A stretch of DNA of 64,000 bases, from positions 1,364,001 through 1,428,000 of the forward strand of contig NZ_AP023415.1 of NCBI RefSeq assembly GCF_018326305.1, given 5' to 3'. The position numbers and the translations under genes are program-made. Positions within the stretch are counted from its first letter, which is position 1; every line of letters begins with the position of its first letter. The notes beneath the pieces are model-generated. The model worked only from the letters and a program-made list of their open reading frames with translations. It did no database searches and was not told the origin of the DNA. The DNA comes from Vescimonas fastidiosa. GTDB taxonomy: Bacteria > Bacillota > Clostridia > Oscillospirales > Oscillospiraceae. This document shows, piece after piece, positions 63,486 to 64,000 of the stretch.

Positions 63486-64000
63486 CCGTCCGCGTCCCCG
63501 CCACCACCGCCAACTTAGGCCCCGGCTTCGATACCCTGGGCCTGGCTCTGGCCCTGTATAATACCCTCACCTTTGAGGAAGTGCCCGAGGGCCTCTATTT
63601 TGAGGGGGTAGAGCCGGACTACGCCACGGAGGAAAACCTGGCCGTGGTCTCCTATAAGGCCGTGCTGGCGAAGCTGGGCCTGCCCATGCCGGGCCTGCGC
63701 CTTTCCATCCGGGCGGACATCCCCATTTGCCGGGGCCTGGGCAGCAGCGCCGCCCTGATAGCCGCCGGCGCCGCCGGCGCCAACGCAAACCACGGCTCCC
63801 CTCTCACTCGGGAGGAGCTGCTGGCCGTGTGCAACGACATCGAGGGTCACCCGGATAACCTGGCCCCGGCCATTTTCGGCGGCCTGGTTGCCTCCTTTGT
63901 GGAAAACGATCGGCCCTACATCGCCCGGTACAGTCTCCACAAGAGCCTCCGCTGCACGGCCCTGATCCCGGACTTCCAGCTCTCCACCCACCTGGCCCGG
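63479..64000 (+). CDS. thrB: Homoserine kinase, partial at window edge
   Basis: 174 codons visible; the 3' end lies beyond the window. GHMP kinase features: VRVPATTANLGPGFDTLGLA, ATP loop ICRGLGSSAALIAAGAAGAN and NDIEGHPDNLAPAIFGG. Phosphorylates homoserine for ThrC. Starts ATG GTA inside the thrC stop region, so translation is coupled. Confidence 0.95.
   Translation, partial: MVTVRVPATTANLGPGFDTLGLALALYNTLTFEEVPEGLYFEGVEPDYATEENLAVVSYKAVLAKLGLPMPGLRLSIRADIPICRGLGSSAALIAAGAAGANANHGSPLTREELLAVCNDIEGHPDNLAPAIFGGLVASFVENDRPYIARYSLHKSLRCTALIPDFQLSTHLAR

Overview
The window reads as chromosomal DNA of a Gram-positive anaerobe in the Clostridia, most likely a gut member of the Oscillospiraceae group. 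This rests on the high GC of the core genes, the strong GGAGG ribosome sites, CCA-encoded tRNAs, a Clostridia-type thiolase, a CD1871A/4Fe-4S/TlpA operon, and mobile elements of the Tn1549/VLP/TnpV type. No 16S gene is present, so genus and species are not assigned.

Region 1 (1-18 kb) is an integrated mobile element in a tRNA-Ser(CGA) gene. A 5' half of the tRNA lies at 593-632 and its exactly matching 3' half at 17901-17958. Further 5'-half copies lie at 412 and 785, and an intact tRNA-Ser(CGA) at 984-1075. The left arm carries a tyrosine integrase, ParB, two relaxosome-type proteins around a candidate oriT (no relaxase), a PC4/YdbC protein, a RepA-like ATPase, a broken VLP gene, an Xis-like protein and a 500-bp iteron-like array. 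The cargo is a defence island. It holds an R-M operon (HTH regulator, small protein, two C5 methyltransferases, HNH nuclease) followed by an Abi_C protein, then a type III Res remnant, then an AT-rich set of AbiTii-like protein, TM-SAVED effector and CD-NTase (CBASS-like). The right arm has tnpV between inverted repeats, DUF6809 and a double-HTH protein.

Region 2 (18-30.1 kb) starts with a broken integrase and transposase scraps. An eight-gene, co-directional polysaccharide/c-di-GMP operon follows: VTC, DUF4956, CotH, a glycosidase-like protein, a HEAT-like protein, a processive GT2 with an in-frame TAG, an EAL phosphodiesterase and a deleted GGDEF protein. A fragment of the same HTH family seen in region 1 closes it. 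The cluster may be old mobile-element cargo, and parts of it are decaying.

Region 3 (30.2-64 kb) is core genome: the redox trio CD1871A/4Fe-4S/TlpA with a divergent two-component system; TetR; transglutaminase-like protein; pstSCAB-phoU; azlCD; cysE behind a Cys-rich leader peptide and attenuator; an M23 peptidase; gpmI-tpiA-pgk; trmL; prs behind a structured leader; pth-mfd-prsA-like; thiolase; tRNA-Leu and tRNA-fMet; DUF5662; a radical SAM protein; asd-lysC divergent from thrC-thrB (aspartate-family amino acids). Intergenic spaces hold several hairpin repeat families.

The strongest new observations are: a textbook-like cysteine attenuator upstream of cysE; the split and rebuilt tRNA-Ser integration site; the AbiTii/TM-SAVED/CD-NTase set; the VTC-CotH-GT2-EAL operon; and the prs leader in which a 19-codon upstream ORF ends inside a terminator arm.
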